Source: an uncultured Sulfuricurvum sp. (lineage in GTDB: Bacteria > Campylobacterota > Campylobacteria > Campylobacterales > Sulfurimonadaceae). From it: 64,000 bases of DNA. The stretch lies in NCBI GenBank assembly GCA_903844635.1, contig CAIMUF010000059.1, forward strand, positions 62,001 to 126,000. Reading direction: 5' to 3'. Position numbers and translations under genes: made by a program. The notes below the pieces were generated by a model that saw only the letters and a list, made by a program, of their open reading frames with translations, did no database searches and had not been told where the DNA came from. Positions 30,248 through 39,508 of this stretch are shown here, in pieces (the first letter of the stretch is position 1; each line of letters starts with the position of its first letter).

Positions 30248-31356
30248 TGATGACGCCTCGTCTCTTCCTTTCCCCGCCTCACATGAGCGGCAACGAATTA
30301 AAGTACATAGCCGAAGCTTTTGAGAGCAACTACATTGCTCCTCTTGGACCTATGGTGGATCGGTTTGAGCAAAGTATCCATGATCTCACCCTTACGCCTC
30401 ATGCTCTCGCACTTTCATCTGCCACAGCAGCGCTTCATCTTGCACTGCGCGTGTTGGGAATCACATCTGGGGATATCGTATTGGCTTCTTCTTTTACTTT
30501 TATCGGTTCAATTACTCCGATTTTGTATCAAAATGCAATCCCCTATTTTATTGACAGCGATACACAAAGTTGGAATATCGATCCTGATTTATTGGAAAAG
30601 GCAATAGCCGCAGCTCCTAAAAAACCAAAAGCTCTGATTCTCACCCATCTTTACGGTCAATGCGCTGATCTTCAAAAAATTATCCAGATTTGTGACGCAC
30701 ATGGAATCTATCTCATCGAAGATGCGGCAGAGAGTCTTGGGGCTTCTTATGATGGAAAACAAAGTGGCACCTTTGGGATTTTCGGTGTTTACAGTTTTAA
30801 CGGCAATAAAATTCTGACTACTTCTGGCGGAGGAATGCTCGTTTCCACAAATAAAAAGCTTATCGATAAAGCTCGTTTTTATTCAACACAAGCCCGTGAC
30901 GATGCACCGCATTACGAACACACAGATTTTGGCTACAACTATCGCATGAGCAATATTTTAGCCGCGATAGGCGTGGCACAAATGAAAGTTTTAGAGGAGC
31001 GAATAACTTCTCGGAGAAAAATTTTTGACTGGTATAGTGAGGAGTTAAACGATATTTCCGAAATTACCTTTATGCCTGAACTTTCCAATACGAGAGGAAA
31101 CCGTTGGCTTTCAACCCTTACGTTTGAGCGCACGGATCCCAACACCATCCGTCTAGCACTGGAAGAACACAATATCGAAAGCCGTCCACTCTGGAAACCG
31201 ATGCACCTGCAACCACTCTTTAAAGACTCCCTTCGCACCCAGAACGGCACAGCACAAAGCTTATTCGAAAAAGGGCTCTGTCTTCCAAGCGGTACACAAA
31301 TGACCCGAGAGGATGTAACACGCGTATCTTCTCTTCTCAAAAAGGCACTTAAATAA
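30247..31356 (+). CDS. pglE: UDP-4-keto-sugar aminotransferase
   Basis: DegT/DnrJ/EryC1 PLP aminotransferase, about 369 residues. Seen: NYIAPLGPMVDRFE, SSATAALHLALR phosphate loop, EDAAESLGASY, and the PLP lysine in YSFNGNKILTTSGGG. Adds the 4-amino group to the PglF product. Several adjacent starts exist (GTG 30244, ATG 30247, ATG 30250); ATG at 30247 overlaps the pglB stop (TGATG). Confidence 0.95.
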   Translation: MMTPRLFLSPPHMSGNELKYIAEAFESNYIAPLGPMVDRFEQSIHDLTLTPHALALSSATAALHLALRVLGITSGDIVLASSFTFIGSITPILYQNAIPYFIDSDTQSWNIDPDLLEKAIAAAPKKPKALILTHLYGQCADLQKIIQICDAHGIYLIEDAAESLGASYDGKQSGTFGIFGVYSFNGNKILTTSGGGMLVSTNKKLIDKARFYSTQARDDAPHYEHTDFGYNYRMSNILAAIGVAQMKVLEERITSRRKIFDWYSEELNDISEITFMPELSNTRGNRWLSTLTFERTDPNTIRLALEEHNIESRPLWKPMHLQPLFKDSLRTQNGTAQSLFEKGLCLPSGTQMTREDVTRVSSLLKKALK

Positions 31357-33128
31357 TGCAGTGGCTTCGTCCAAGCAGTGCAACACGACTGACTTTTTTT
31401 GTCCTTTCGGATATCTTGCTCTTTTTTTTTACCCTTTACAGTGCGTATCTGCTCCGTTTTAATTTCAGTATTCCAGAAAATTTTCTCTTCCCCTTTTGGC
31501 ATGTTGCATTTTTGATTATTGTGTTAAAAATATCTACAATTGCTCTCCTTGATGGCTACCGTTTCATTTGGCGTTTTTTTGCCCTAAATGATGCTAAAAA
31601 ACTTTTTTTTGCGCATCTTATAGCATACACTCTATTTTCTTTACTCTTTTTGGTTTTTCCCGAACCTTTTAACCCCTTTCCCAGAAGTGTTATTATTATT
31701 GATCTGCTTCTCTCGTTTATTGTCTTGGGAGCACTGCGTTTTTCTAAACGGCTTATGATGGAGTCAATGGGCAATATTGGAAAGCTTAAGCCAACTATTA
31801 TTATAGGAATATCTTCCAATACCGATACTCTCATCAAGAGTTTATTAAAAGGGGATCACTATCCCGTTGCTATTATCGCGGTACTGGACAAAAATCAAAA
31901 TATGATTGGCTCAACCATTCATAATATTAAAGTTTTTGATTTTCGTGACCTTCCTGGACTTATTACCAAGCATTCTATACGAACGGCCATCATCGAGGAA
32001 TCATTACCTCAAGAAGCATTGCAGCACATCTATGCCCAACTCAAAGAAACTTCTATTCAAGAGATAAAACGCTCTGTTACCTTAGACAATACAATGAGCC
32101 GTATTGAATCTCTTTCCATCGAAGATCTTCTCGCCCGTCATCCTAAAGACCTCGATACCCAAACTATTGGGAACTTTATACAGGGTAAAACAATTATGAT
32201 CACTGGTGCAGGAGGAAGTATTGGAAGCGAAATTGCCTTGCAATGTCATCTTTTTGGGGCAGCAGAACTCATCTTAATCGATCACAGTGAATACAATCTT
32301 TATCAAATCGGCGAAAAACTTCCTTCTGCGCGTCTTCGATTGTGCAATATACTCGATCGTACTATGCTCGACTCTATTATCCGTACCGGTAAGCCTGATA
32401 TACTGATTCACGCTGCCGCCTACAAGCACGTTCCTCTGTGCGAGTCCAACATCCAAGCCGCAATCACCAACAACATCATCGGAAGCTGTAACGTTATTAA
32501 CAGTGCCATCGAGCATAATATTTCTAAGATTGTCATCATATCAACCGATAAAGCAGTCCGTCCTACTAATATCATGGGAACAACAAAGCGTATCGTGGAG
32601 CTTTATGCTCAGAATGTTGATTCACGAAATAGCGAGATTGTGGCCGTTCGCTTTGGCAATGTTTTGGGTTCCAGCGGAAGCGTTATACCGAAATTCAAAG
32701 AACAAATCGATGCAGGTGGCCCTATTACCCTGACACATCCTGATATTACCCGCTACTTTATGCTCATTGGCGAAGCGTGTCAACTCGTCCTTCAAGCCGC
32801 AGCTATTGCCCGTGGAGGGGAGCTTTTTATCCTTGATATGGGAGAACCCATTAAAATCATTGATTTGGCTCGCACGATGATTCGGCTTTATTCTCATAAT
32901 GAAATTGAGATACTCATAACAGGGTTGCGTCCTGGAGAAAAACTGTATGAGGAATTATTAATTGATGAGAGCGAACAAAAAACCGCTTTTGATTCCATTA
33001 TGATAGCAGGATCAACGGTGTATCCCATCGAGCAGTTGCGCAACGATATTCAAACGCTTCTGCTCTCAGATGAACCAATTAATGCTCTTCGTCAAATCGT
33101 CCCCGAGTTTACAAACCCTGCGGTGTAA
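31356..33128 (+). CDS. pglF: UDP-GlcNAc 4,6-dehydratase, membrane type
   Basis: 590 residues, the same as C. jejuni PglF. N-terminal four-helix membrane part (about 10-120), a CoA-binding-like Rossmann domain, then a catalytic SDR domain with TGAGGSIGSEIALQ (NAD binding), the HAAAYKHVPLCE stretch and the atypical active site STDKAVRPTNIMGTTKR. First step of UDP-diNAcBac synthesis. Last gene of the operon; 20-nt convergent overlap with the next gene. Confidence 0.95.
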   Translation: MQWLRPSSATRLTFFVLSDILLFFFTLYSAYLLRFNFSIPENFLFPFWHVAFLIIVLKISTIALLDGYRFIWRFFALNDAKKLFFAHLIAYTLFSLLFLVFPEPFNPFPRSVIIIDLLLSFIVLGALRFSKRLMMESMGNIGKLKPTIIIGISSNTDTLIKSLLKGDHYPVAIIAVLDKNQNMIGSTIHNIKVFDFRDLPGLITKHSIRTAIIEESLPQEALQHIYAQLKETSIQEIKRSVTLDNTMSRIESLSIEDLLARHPKDLDTQTIGNFIQGKTIMITGAGGSIGSEIALQCHLFGAAELILIDHSEYNLYQIGEKLPSARLRLCNILDRTMLDSIIRTGKPDILIHAAAYKHVPLCESNIQAAITNNIIGSCNVINSAIEHNISKIVIISTDKAVRPTNIMGTTKRIVELYAQNVDSRNSEIVAVRFGNVLGSSGSVIPKFKEQIDAGGPITLTHPDITRYFMLIGEACQLVLQAAAIARGGELFILDMGEPIKIIDLARTMIRLYSHNEIEILITGLRPGEKLYEELLIDESEQKTAFDSIMIAGSTVYPIEQLRNDIQTLLLSDEPINALRQIVPEFTNPAV

Positions 33129-35235
33129 ATAATATTTCGATCGGAAACGGACGATCGATATGGTACCCCTGCGCAAAATCCACATTAAGCTCATTAAGCA
33201 CATGTAAGACTGCAGCAGTCTCAACATACTCACAAATGGTTGCGATACCCATAACGTGTCCTATTTGATTGATGGCATCTACCATTGCGCGGTTAATCGG
33301 ATTAAGATGAATATCATGGACGAAGGAGCCGTCTATTTTTAAATAATCGATCGGCATGTTCTGCAAATACGAAAACGATGAGAGCCCGCATCCAAAATCA
33401 TCCAATGCAAAACGGCATCCCAATGCTCGAAATTCGTTAATAAACTCCAAAGCATTCGTCATATTCCCTACCGCTTCGGTCTCTGTGATTTCAAACGTTA
33501 TCGTGTGATAAGGGACACCATAATTTCCGAACAATCCACGTATAAAATCTTTTGTCCTCGCATCCCCCAAAGACGCGCCTGAAACATTGATACTAAAATA
33601 TGTCTCTTCGTTCACTTCATGCCAAATCTTTGTAAAGCTTTTAAAGGTGTTCTCTATCACCCATCGATCGAGTTTGGGCATAAAACCATAGCGCTCGGCT
33701 GCGGGTATAAATGCCATAGGCGGAATAATCTCTCCACTCTCTTCACGCAGCCTGACTAAGACTTCATAATGGCGACGTTGAAGCGGATCTAAAACGGGAA
33801 CAATAGGTTGCACGTACAAAACAAATGAATTCGTAATCAGGGCTTCTTCGAGTCGTCCAATCCACTGCATTTGGTTACGTCGCTCTTGAATCGTAGTATC
33901 TTCAGGATGTGCCACATGAATACGATTTCGGCCACCGTCTTTAGCTGCATAGCACGCAGCGTCCGCTTGAGATAAGAGATTGGTCAACGTGCAACACTCC
34001 TTTATAATCCCTACCATCCCTATGCTTGCCCCTATTCGAAAGGTATTGCCTTGATAATTAAATCGATATTCACCTATCGCATTAAGTAACCGCTGCCCCT
34101 GTAGTTGAGCATCTTCAAGGGTCGAATCAATATAAATAATCCCAAACTCATCGCCGCCTAAACGCGCAACCACATCAGTCTCGCGCGCAGAACGCTTTAA
34201 AACAAGAGCAATCTGACGTAAAAGCTCATCTCCTGCAATGTGCCCGCACTTGTCATTGACAATCTTAAATTGATCTAAATCGATGTAACACATTACGTGG
34301 GTAGCTTCCTCATTTTTCGCACTCTCAATAACCGCTTTAAGGCGTTGCTCAAATTCATAGCGGTTGACCAAACCCGTAATCGAATCCAGCTTAACCATTT
34401 TTTCCAGATCGTATGTACGGCGCGAAACTTCCGCTTCAAGCGATTCATTGTAGTTTATAAGCTGTGAATTCAATTCTCGGTTCTCAAAATCAGCACGAGC
34501 AAGATGATCGGTATTGATCGTCACTTTATGTGTGAGCCAAAATAAAAGAGCACTAATGACAATAATATTAAGATCGCGCCACAAGGGATCCGATAAAAAC
34601 ATAAAAAGTGCTGCTAGAAATCCGATAGCAAATACAAACCCATTAAATTGCATTCCCGTACATTGAGGAGCCGTAAGAGTGCAATAATCACACCTCGCAT
34701 AAGGCTTAAAACCATTTCGAGCAAGAATACAATTTTTATTGGTTGTCAAATCCTGTAGATCACTTGAAGATGATGAAGATTTTTGTAAACTCCTAAAACC
34801 TATATAGCCTAACGCTGAAAGACAAAATCCAAAGAAGGTGCTAATCATCATAAACACTCCCATAAATGTCCCAATCAACCATGTAGCGAGAGGATAATAG
34901 AAGAAAAGTCCAATAGCCAGAGAAGAGACGAACAAGCGTGCAAACAGTTCAAACCATTCACTCTCTCGATTCATAAAATAGGAGCGTTTATACGCAGGAG
35001 AAATAGTACAGATGGGTCGCTTGAGGATCAGTTCAATAAGGTGTAAAAGCCAACTGGTCGGAGAAAAGTGAACCGTTGTAATGAAAGTAATTAGATTGAT
35101 AGCAAAATAAAAATAAAAATAATTGATATTTTGAAAAAATACTCCAAGAATGATAATAAAACCTAAAACCAAGCGATTAAATTTAACTTCACCTGACGTC
35201 GGTGATTGATACGAGAACCACAACATACTCTTCAT
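33109..35235 (-). CDS. DUF4395-like membrane domain fused to GGDEF and EAL
   Basis: 708 residues. N-terminal DUF4395-like module (about 15-160, four helices), a short Cys-containing loop (CDYCTLTAPQC), two more helices (about 200-240), a coiled linker, GGDEF (LGGDEFG, about 375) and EAL (about 450-700). The EAL signature reads EVL, but the downstream catalytic residues are present (INVSG, FEITETE, LDDFGCG, LKIDGSFV, CEYVET, AQGY). Likely makes and/or breaks c-di-GMP in response to a membrane signal. Stand-alone gene facing pglF. Confidence 0.88.
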   Translation of the reverse strand: MKSMLWFSYQSPTSGEVKFNRLVLGFIIILGVFFQNINYFYFYFAINLITFITTVHFSPTSWLLHLIELILKRPICTISPAYKRSYFMNRESEWFELFARLFVSSLAIGLFFYYPLATWLIGTFMGVFMMISTFFGFCLSALGYIGFRSLQKSSSSSSDLQDLTTNKNCILARNGFKPYARCDYCTLTAPQCTGMQFNGFVFAIGFLAALFMFLSDPLWRDLNIIVISALLFWLTHKVTINTDHLARADFENRELNSQLINYNESLEAEVSRRTYDLEKMVKLDSITGLVNRYEFEQRLKAVIESAKNEEATHVMCYIDLDQFKIVNDKCGHIAGDELLRQIALVLKRSARETDVVARLGGDEFGIIYIDSTLEDAQLQGQRLLNAIGEYRFNYQGNTFRIGASIGMVGIIKECCTLTNLLSQADAACYAAKDGGRNRIHVAHPEDTTIQERRNQMQWIGRLEEALITNSFVLYVQPIVPVLDPLQRRHYEVLVRLREESGEIIPPMAFIPAAERYGFMPKLDRWVIENTFKSFTKIWHEVNEETYFSINVSGASLGDARTKDFIRGLFGNYGVPYHTITFEITETEAVGNMTNALEFINEFRALGCRFALDDFGCGLSSFSYLQNMPIDYLKIDGSFVHDIHLNPINRAMVDAINQIGHVMGIATICEYVETAAVLHVLNELNVDFAQGYHIDRPFPIEILFTPQGL

Positions 35236-35366
35236 CCTATTATCACAAATATATCACATTTATTTATAATACTCAGAAAAGTAGAAAAAGGAGCTTAAAA
35301 GGCATCAAGGCGATGGATACTCCGTACTTCATGCTCCCATTAGGGTAAATACGGAATATAAAGTTT

Positions 35367-37055
35367 TTAGAGTTCTGTTTTTAACGCAGCTCCATTAGAA
35401 GCATTGGAAACAAGAAGGCTGTAACGTTTAAGCCATTTGGACGTGATCTCTTTTTTGTGAGGTTTCCACGCCGAACGACGCACAGAAAGTACTTCTTCAT
35501 CAACATTCAGCTGCAATAAATGGGTATCGACATCCAGTTGAATCTCATCCCCATCTTCGATTAGAGCAATAAGTCCACCCTCAGCAGCCTCCGGACTCAC
35601 GTGCCCGATGGATGCTCCGCGCGTTGCTCCGCTAAAACGTCCATCTGTGATAAGCGCCACGCTCTCGCCCAGACCCATCCCCATAATCAATGCCGTAGGA
35701 GCGAGCATCTCTTGCATCCCAGGGCCACCTTTTGGTCCTTCGTAGCGGATAACGACGACATCACCTGCTTTGACTTTGTGACTCATAATTCCGGCAATGG
35801 CTTCGTTCTGAGAGTTAAAACAAATCGCTTTTCCCGTAAACTGACGCATATTAGGGGTGATTCCAGCTGTTTTAACAACCGCTCCCTCTAATGCCAAATT
35901 TCCAAAAAGAATCGATAACCCGCCAACAGGAGAAAAAGCATTTTCATTCGTGTGGATGATGCTTGTATCTTTGATAACGGCATCTTTAATCCGCTCACCC
36001 AGTGTTTCACCCGTAACCATCATTGCATCCAAATGTAAAACACCGCCTCTGCGGCTCACCTCTTTCATAACGGCATTGACTCCGCCTGCACGGTTGATGT
36101 CGTCCATATGAACGGTCGAAAGTGATGGAGAAATTTTTGCGATATGGGCAACTTTCTCCGAAATTTCATTGATTTTGTGAATACTGAAATCAACTTCAGC
36201 CTCTTTGGCAATGCTCAACAAATGTAAAACAGTATTAGACGAGCCGCCCATCGCCATATCGATAACAAATGCATTGTGAATTGCTTTGTCATTTAGAATG
36301 TTGCGCATATTCCACTTCTCACTGTTTTTATCCAGCGTCATCTCGACAATACGTTTCGCAGCAACTTTGACCATCGCAATACGCTCAGGCGTCATCGCCA
36401 AAACCGTACCATTACCCGGTAATGCAACACCCATCGCTTCACAAAGGGTATTCATAGAGTTTGCTGTAAACATACCTGAACATGATCCTCCGCTCGGGCA
36501 CGCTTCACATTCGATCTCATACAGTTCTTCATCACTCATTTTGCCGTTAGCATGTTGACCCACGGCTTCAAATGCTGTTGCAAGGTCGATAGGTGTCCCG
36601 TCTTTTTTATGTCCCGCCTTCATAGGCCCGCCTGAAACAAAAATCGTCGGAACATTGACACGTAATGCACCCATTAACATTCCCGGTACGATTTTGTCAC
36701 AGTTAGGGATACAAATCAATCCATCAAGCTTATGCGCATTCATCACTGTTTCGATGCTGTCGGCGATCAACTCACGACTTGGCAAGCTATACAGCATCCC
36801 ATCATGACCCATCGCGATACCATCATCCACCCCGATAGTATTAAACTCAAACGGCACACCACCTGCTTCTCGAATGGCTTCTTTTACAATGCGACCGTAC
36901 TCTTGGAGGAAAAAATGCCCTGGAATAATGTCAATATGAGAGTTTGCAACACCAATAAATGGCTTATTAAAATCTTCGTCTTTTAATCCCGTTGCCCGCA
37001 ACAAACTTCGGTGAGGAGTCTTGTCAAACCCTTTTTTAATCGTATCGCTTCGCAT
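35367..37055 (-). CDS. ilvD: Dihydroxy-acid dehydratase
   Basis: Fe-S enzyme of valine/isoleucine (and pantothenate) synthesis. 562 residues. Fe-S cysteines in [12 protein letters not shown] and [28 protein letters not shown] and the C-terminal [20 protein letters not shown] with the catalytic serine are intact. No attenuator or leader peptide is visible upstream. Confidence 0.98.
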   Translation of the reverse strand: MRSDTIKKGFDKTPHRSLLRATGLKDEDFNKPFIGVANSHIDIIPGHFFLQEYGRIVKEAIREAGGVPFEFNTIGVDDGIAMGHDGMLYSLPSRELIADSIETVMNAHKLDGLICIPNCDKIVPGMLMGALRVNVPTIFVSGGPMKAGHKKDGTPIDLATAFEAVGQHANGKMSDEELYEIECEACPSGGSCSGMFTANSMNTLCEAMGVALPGNGTVLAMTPERIAMVKVAAKRIVEMTLDKNSEKWNMRNILNDKAIHNAFVIDMAMGGSSNTVLHLLSIAKEAEVDFSIHKINEISEKVAHIAKISPSLSTVHMDDINRAGGVNAVMKEVSRRGGVLHLDAMMVTGETLGERIKDAVIKDTSIIHTNENAFSPVGGLSILFGNLALEGAVVKTAGITPNMRQFTGKAICFNSQNEAIAGIMSHKVKAGDVVVIRYEGPKGGPGMQEMLAPTALIMGMGLGESVALITDGRFSGATRGASIGHVSPEAAEGGLIALIEDGDEIQLDVDTHLLQLNVDEEVLSVRRSAWKPHKKEITSKWLKRYSLLVSNASNGAALKTEL

Positions 37056-37125
37056 AAAAATTCCTTTATTATCAACTAATCTTACGAATTATAATGTTTT
37101 TCCTCCATAAAAAGCTTATGTTGGC

Positions 37126-37188
37126 CGTCATTCCTGCGAAGGAGGGACAATTTAAAGAGACTGGATTCCCGTCTTCACGGGAATGACG
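37126..37188. repeat. Palindromic intergenic repeat with inverted ends
   Basis: 63-nt unit with 9-bp inverted ends (CGTCATTCC/GGAATGACG); the right half contains ATTCCCGT-CTTC-ACGGGAAT, also found at 18415-18434. Lies between ilvD and the tRNA cluster. Confidence 0.7.
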
Positions 37189-37240
37189 AGAAAAAAGTTT
37201 GAACTTTCATCCCCCACCTCTTTACACGCCTACTTTTTTT

Positions 37241-37249
37241 TGCTATACT
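37241..37249 (+). promoter_or_regulatory. Extended -10 promoter of the tRNA cluster
   Basis: TGCTATACT after a T run, 18 nt before the first tRNA base. Confidence 0.6.
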
Positions 37250-37266
37250 TCCAGTCCACAAAAAAT

Positions 37267-37341
<75 letters not shown>

Positions 37342-37402
37342 TATACCTCAGTTAAAATATCGAAATACGATGTCTTAGTTGAGGTATTTTTTTGTTATCG
37401 TT

Positions 37403-37490
37403 GCCCGGATGGCGAAATCGGTAGACGCAAGGGACTTAAAATCCCTCGGTGGTAACACTGTGCCGGTTCAAGTCCGGCTCCGGGCACCAC
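37403..37490 (+). tRNA. tRNA-Leu (TAA)
   Basis: Class II tRNA with acceptor GCCCGGA/TCCGGGC, anticodon loop CTTAAAA (TAA), long variable arm, T loop TTCAAGT, encoded CCA. Confidence 0.97.
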
Positions 37491-37502
37491 AATTACATGG
37501 AT

Positions 37503-37576
37503 GGTGGCATGGCCAAGTGGTAAGGCGCTGGTTTGCAAAACCTTGACCCCCAGTTCGAATCTGGGTGCCACCTCCA
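37503..37576 (+). tRNA. tRNA-Cys (GCA)
   Basis: Acceptor GGTGGCA/TGCCACC, anticodon loop TTGCAAA (GCA), T loop TTCGAAT, encoded CCA at 37574-37576. Confidence 0.97.
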
Positions 37577-37604
37577 AGATGTAAAAAATACGCTCCTTTT
37601 ATGC

Positions 37605-37692
37605 GGGTCACTGGCAGAGTGGTCGATTGCACCGGTCTTGAAAACCGGCGAGGGTTAAACCTCCTAAGGTTCAAATCCTTAGTGGCCCGCCA
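37605..37692 (+). tRNA. tRNA-Ser (TGA)
   Basis: Class II tRNA: acceptor GGGTCAC/GTGGCCC, anticodon stem CCGGT/ACCGG with loop CTTGAAA (TGA), long variable arm, T arm TAAGG/CCTTA, discriminator G and encoded CCA at 37690-37692. A shifted acceptor from 37603 also pairs but would misplace CCA. Confidence 0.95.
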
Positions 37693-38000
37693 CCTACACA
37701 CAAAAACAACTCCACAACTTTCTTATTAACATTACTTTAAAATATTTTCGCTCATTCAACAATCAATTTTCCAGTCATGAAACCCATTCAACTTTTACCG
37801 GCGATCAAGTATATCTTCGGTTTCAATTCTAATATATGGGGAATATTGACTCTGTTGAGCATCTCAAACTCCATCTGATTCCAAAATTATAATTTATAAT
37901 TTATAATATGAGTATAACGCTAATCGTTCATCTTTCATGTATAGAATTCAATAGTATAATAAACCATTATTCTTTCTAATATCTACTCAAGGAGTTTACT
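37693..38000. other. AT-rich spacer of about 300 nt without a gene
   Basis: No supported coding frame or RNA. It holds direct A/T repeats (TTATAAT-like units, 37886-37907), a TATAAT box at 37955-37960 and the AAGGAG site of the CDGSH gene. The A/T repeats could be UP-element or regulator binding sequence; nothing more can be said. Confidence 0.5.
37955..37960 (+). promoter_or_regulatory. -10 box (TATAAT) for the CDGSH gene
   Basis: AGTATAATAAACC, 41 nt ahead of the ATG at 38001; no -35 recognised. Confidence 0.5.
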
Positions 38001-38237
38001 ATGGAAACCAAGTTTATAAACGAACCGTTTAAAGCGTCGTTGGATGCCAATAAAGAGTATTGGTACTGTACCTGCGGTCTATCCCAGACATTCCCGTTTT
38101 GTGATGGAAGCCATGAAGGAACCGATAAAATACCCATCAAGTTTTCTGTCAATGTTGAAACCGATAAATGGATATGCCGTTGCGGACGCTCAGGAAGAAA
38201 ACCGTATTGCGATGGCTCACACCAGCAAGGCAGCTAA
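38001..38237 (+). CDS. Double CDGSH-type iron-sulfur protein
   Basis: 78 residues containing two complete CDGSH motifs (C-x-C ... CDGSH): residues about 23-41 (CTCG..FPFCDGSH) and about 60-75 (CRCG..KPYCDGSH), each able to bind a [2Fe-2S] cluster with three Cys and one His. No membrane anchor, unlike mitoNEET. Likely a cytosolic electron or cluster carrier. Ribosome site AAGGAG is ideal. The 3' end overlaps the convergent AEC gene by 4 nt. Confidence 0.93.
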   Translation: METKFINEPFKASLDANKEYWYCTCGLSQTFPFCDGSHEGTDKIPIKFSVNVETDKWICRCGRSGRKPYCDGSHQQGS

Positions 38238-39121
38238 AGTAACTTCTCCATCAAATACGCAATAATCGGTAGTGTGACCAATGAGATAACAATCCCATAC
38301 CCAACCAAGGCTGCACTAAGTGCGGGAGCGAATCCTGCGGCGATTGCGAGTGCTCCGGCGGTAATCATAGAAGGCATCCCTGATTCTAAAACCGCTGTCT
38401 TCATCGCGAGCGGTTCTACTCCCATCGCATACAAAAGCCCAAATGCAAAAAATGGCATCAAAATGAGTTTAAGAACCAAAGCTTTGGATAATAGCAGATA
38501 ATCAAGCTCTCCTCCAAATCGCATTGAATATCCAACAGACACCAAGGCTAACGGTACTAATGTCGATGAGAGCAGTTGCAAATAAGGTTGTGAAATCAGT
38601 GGCATTTCGCCAAATACGAGGGCAAAAACAAGAAAGATAAAGGGTGGGAAAAAGAGAAGTTTTTTGACAATCAATCGTTTATGAAAGGAGCCTGTCTCGT
38701 AACGGGCAATCACCGCCGCTCCATACAAAGAGAGGATTAAAAACGTCCCAAACTGATCATACATCAAAACGTAAGGAATTGCATTTTCACCCAAGAGTGT
38801 GTGAACGATCGGAATTCCGACAAACGAGGTATTTCCCAAAGGCATAACCAAAAGGAGCGCTGCACGAACATGCGGTGGATAATTTTTTGTCATAGCAATA
38901 ACGAGGGCAATCACAATGGGAAGCAATAGCCAAGGGATCAGAATCACACTTAATGCTGAAAAATCCAAATTAATTTTAGGGACTTGTATTAAAACCGTCG
39001 CGGGGAGTGAAACATAAATAACAAAAAAATTAAGACTTTTAGAAAAATCAATCGGAGCATCCGCTTTTTGAAGGATTATCCCGATAAGCAGCAGTGCAAT
39101 GATAAAAACGAATTGCTCCAT
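38234..39121 (-). CDS. AEC-family permease (auxin-efflux-carrier superfamily)
   Basis: About 295 residues with ten hydrophobic helices in two fivefold halves, e.g. LNFFVIYVSLPATVL and MPLGNTSFVGIPIV in the first half and ESGMPSMITAGALA in the second, the family's usual Pro/Asn-containing crossover regions. Secondary transporter for small organic acids; substrate unknown. ATG at 39121 has GGGAG 5 nt upstream; TTG at 39133 would include that site. Confidence 0.88.
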   Translation of the reverse strand: MEQFVFIIALLLIGIILQKADAPIDFSKSLNFFVIYVSLPATVLIQVPKINLDFSALSVILIPWLLLPIVIALVIAMTKNYPPHVRAALLLVMPLGNTSFVGIPIVHTLLGENAIPYVLMYDQFGTFLILSLYGAAVIARYETGSFHKRLIVKKLLFFPPFIFLVFALVFGEMPLISQPYLQLLSSTLVPLALVSVGYSMRFGGELDYLLLSKALVLKLILMPFFAFGLLYAMGVEPLAMKTAVLESGMPSMITAGALAIAAGFAPALSAALVGYGIVISLVTLPIIAYLMEKLL

Positions 39122-39248
39122 AATCTCTCCCAAGAAGAATAAAGCGCATACTAACGCTATCCCCCTTTTAATTTTCTAATGACATTGATATTCGTACTTT
39201 TTACCCTCTGACTCTAGGTTACTCTTATTGGTTGAATTAGCGATTTTA

Positions 39249-39273
39249 TAAAAATCTCATTTTGTCCGATATA
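39249..39273 (+). promoter_or_regulatory. Sigma28-like flagellar promoter for the YjfB-like gene
   Basis: TAAA at 39249-39252 and CCGATATA at 39266-39273, close to the flagellar consensus TAAA-N15-GCCGATAA (spacer here shorter, 13 nt). It ends 27 nt before the start of a putative motility protein. Confidence 0.5.
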
Positions 39274-39300
39274 GATATAACTCCAAATAAAGGAGAAAAA

Positions 39301-39480
39301 ATGGATCCTATTAATTCGAACACAATGACTGCTTCTAGTGTATCTGCTTTGAAAAAAGCAATAGATTTAGAAGGTCAGGGAGTAATGAAAGTGTTGGAGA
39401 GTGCGCAAGTGCCTGCTCCTCAACAAAATTCAGGTTCGTCAGTTACCGGCATTGGTCAAACACTTGACATTCGTGCCTAA
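39301..39480 (+). CDS. YjfB-like putative motility protein
   Basis: 59 residues from the ATG at 39301, preceded by AAGGAG; an upstream start at 39262 would overlap the promoter. Shape of YjfB family: a short helix (SVSALKKAIDLEGQGVMKVLES), then a Pro/Gln/Gly-rich tail ending GQTLDIRA. Such proteins are annotated as putative motility proteins, role unknown. The sigma28-like promoter supports late flagellar expression. Hairpin terminator follows. Confidence 0.75.
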   Translation: MDPINSNTMTASSVSALKKAIDLEGQGVMKVLESAQVPAPQQNSGSSVTGIGQTLDIRA

Positions 39481-39484
39481 TCTT

Positions 39485-39504
39485 CTCGCCATTTTTATGG
39501 TGAG
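39485..39504. terminator. Hairpin terminator after the YjfB-like gene
   Basis: CTCGCCAT-TTTT-ATGGTGAG, 8-bp stem with one G-T pair, between convergent genes. Confidence 0.6.
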
Positions 39505-39508
39505 TTGG

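Noticed and set aside
37395-37701. Leftward open frames over the tRNA cluster
   Set aside because: They are antisense readings of tRNA genes and encode no plausible protein.
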